The notes beneath the pieces are model-generated. The model was not told where the DNA came from and did not search any database. It worked only from the letters and a program-made list of their open reading frames with translations. A stretch of DNA of 23,312 bases from a virus: positions 1 through 23,312 of the IMG/VR virus record IMGVR_UViG_3300022745_000144. One strand, 5' to 3'. How positions within the stretch are numbered: position 1 is the stretch's first letter; the number at the start of each line of letters is the position of its first letter. Shown here piece by piece: positions 23,141 through 23,312 of the stretch. The position numbers were made by a program, and so were the translations under genes.

Positions 23141-23312
23141 ATGAAAGATTCTCTACTTCAACAGATAGCCAAATTACAGGCTTTGTTGCAAACCTTATCA
23201 TTCCAGCGGCCGGCTAGACTTACTAATCTAGTACAAAAAAAAGCTGACGAAGTAATAGCTGAAATGACCACTTTTGGTTACAAAGTAATGATATATCAAG
23301 GATTTCGTTCTT
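23141..23312 (+). CDS. Endolysin, M15-type peptidase, N-terminal part (partial)
   Basis: The first 57 residues of a gene that runs off the window. After a helical lead (MKDSLLQQIAKLQALLQTL) come LTNLVQKKADEVIAEM (27-42) and YKVMIYQGFRS (47-57). The pattern 'helix ... V.I.QG.RS' is the entry to the catalytic domain of M15 peptidases (VanY / L-Ala-D-Glu endopeptidase endolysins); the zinc ligands HxxxxxxD and HxH would lie beyond the edge. The Leu/Gln-rich heptad lead is unusual and may anchor or oligomerise the enzyme. Its likely role is cell-wall cleavage at lysis. Confidence 0.65.
   Translation, partial: MKDSLLQQIAKLQALLQTLSFQRPARLTNLVQKKADEVIAEMTTFGYKVMIYQGFRS

Noticed and set aside
1-23312. 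tRNA genes, CRISPR arrays, insertion sequences, attachment sites
   Set aside because: No cloverleaf-like sequence, regularly spaced repeat array, transposase or integrase was recognised on either strand by eye; a computed search could still find weak cases.

Overview
The window is a piece of a tailed double-stranded DNA phage genome (Caudoviricetes): the packaging, head, tail and start-of-lysis part of the late region. All 27 genes I support lie on the + strand and are packed end to end; the first (putative small terminase) and last (M15-type endolysin) are cut by the window edges. No tape-measure protein, tail tube, sheath or baseplate genes are seen. There are instead proteins resembling P22-type short-tail components (a connector-like protein, a gp10-like stabilisation protein, ejection-type proteins and a virion muralidase), so a podovirus-like particle is the best guess. 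The host cannot be named from the sequence.

Layout: 1-1833 terminase small (partial) and large subunits. 1877-3814 portal. 3822-4161 two tiny basic proteins. 4264-6037 scaffold-like protein and major capsid protein. 6067-8057 capsid-associated or decoration-like proteins, with a 51-residue protein carrying two DnaJ-type CxxCxGxG knuckles among them. 8059-9550 two coiled-coil proteins flanking a small beta-rich protein. 9547-14619 a run of beta-rich, Gly/Thr/Ser-rich fibre-like proteins built from reused modules. 14621-14887 a small protein with one C-terminal membrane helix. 14891-19563 tail hub and connector: a 978-residue gp10-like protein carrying a glycine-rich domain, an HTHNG-motif protein and a connector-like protein. 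19574-23055 ejection-type proteins, the second with an N-terminal lysozyme-like domain. 23056-23140 a regulatory-looking gap. From 23141, the start of an M15-type endolysin.

The terminase would package DNA through the portal into a shell built by scaffold and capsid protein. The decoration proteins coat the shell. Connector, gp10-like and HTHNG proteins close the neck and form the tail hub that carries the fibres. The ejection proteins with their muralidase open the cell wall on infection, and the M15 enzyme would release progeny.

The most unusual features are: (1) start sites almost without Shine-Dalgarno sequences, with T at -1 in 25 of 26 visible starts and many TAA-T-ATG junctions; (2) a glycine-rich domain apparently inserted in a loop of the gp10-like protein, followed by what looks like the first strands of a second copy; (3) an anchor module present three times across a gene boundary; (4) the orphan DnaJ-type mini zinc finger, followed by a gap with a 10-codon ORF and two mutually exclusive hairpins; (5) direct repeats exactly 21 bp apart and a hairpin before the endolysin gene.
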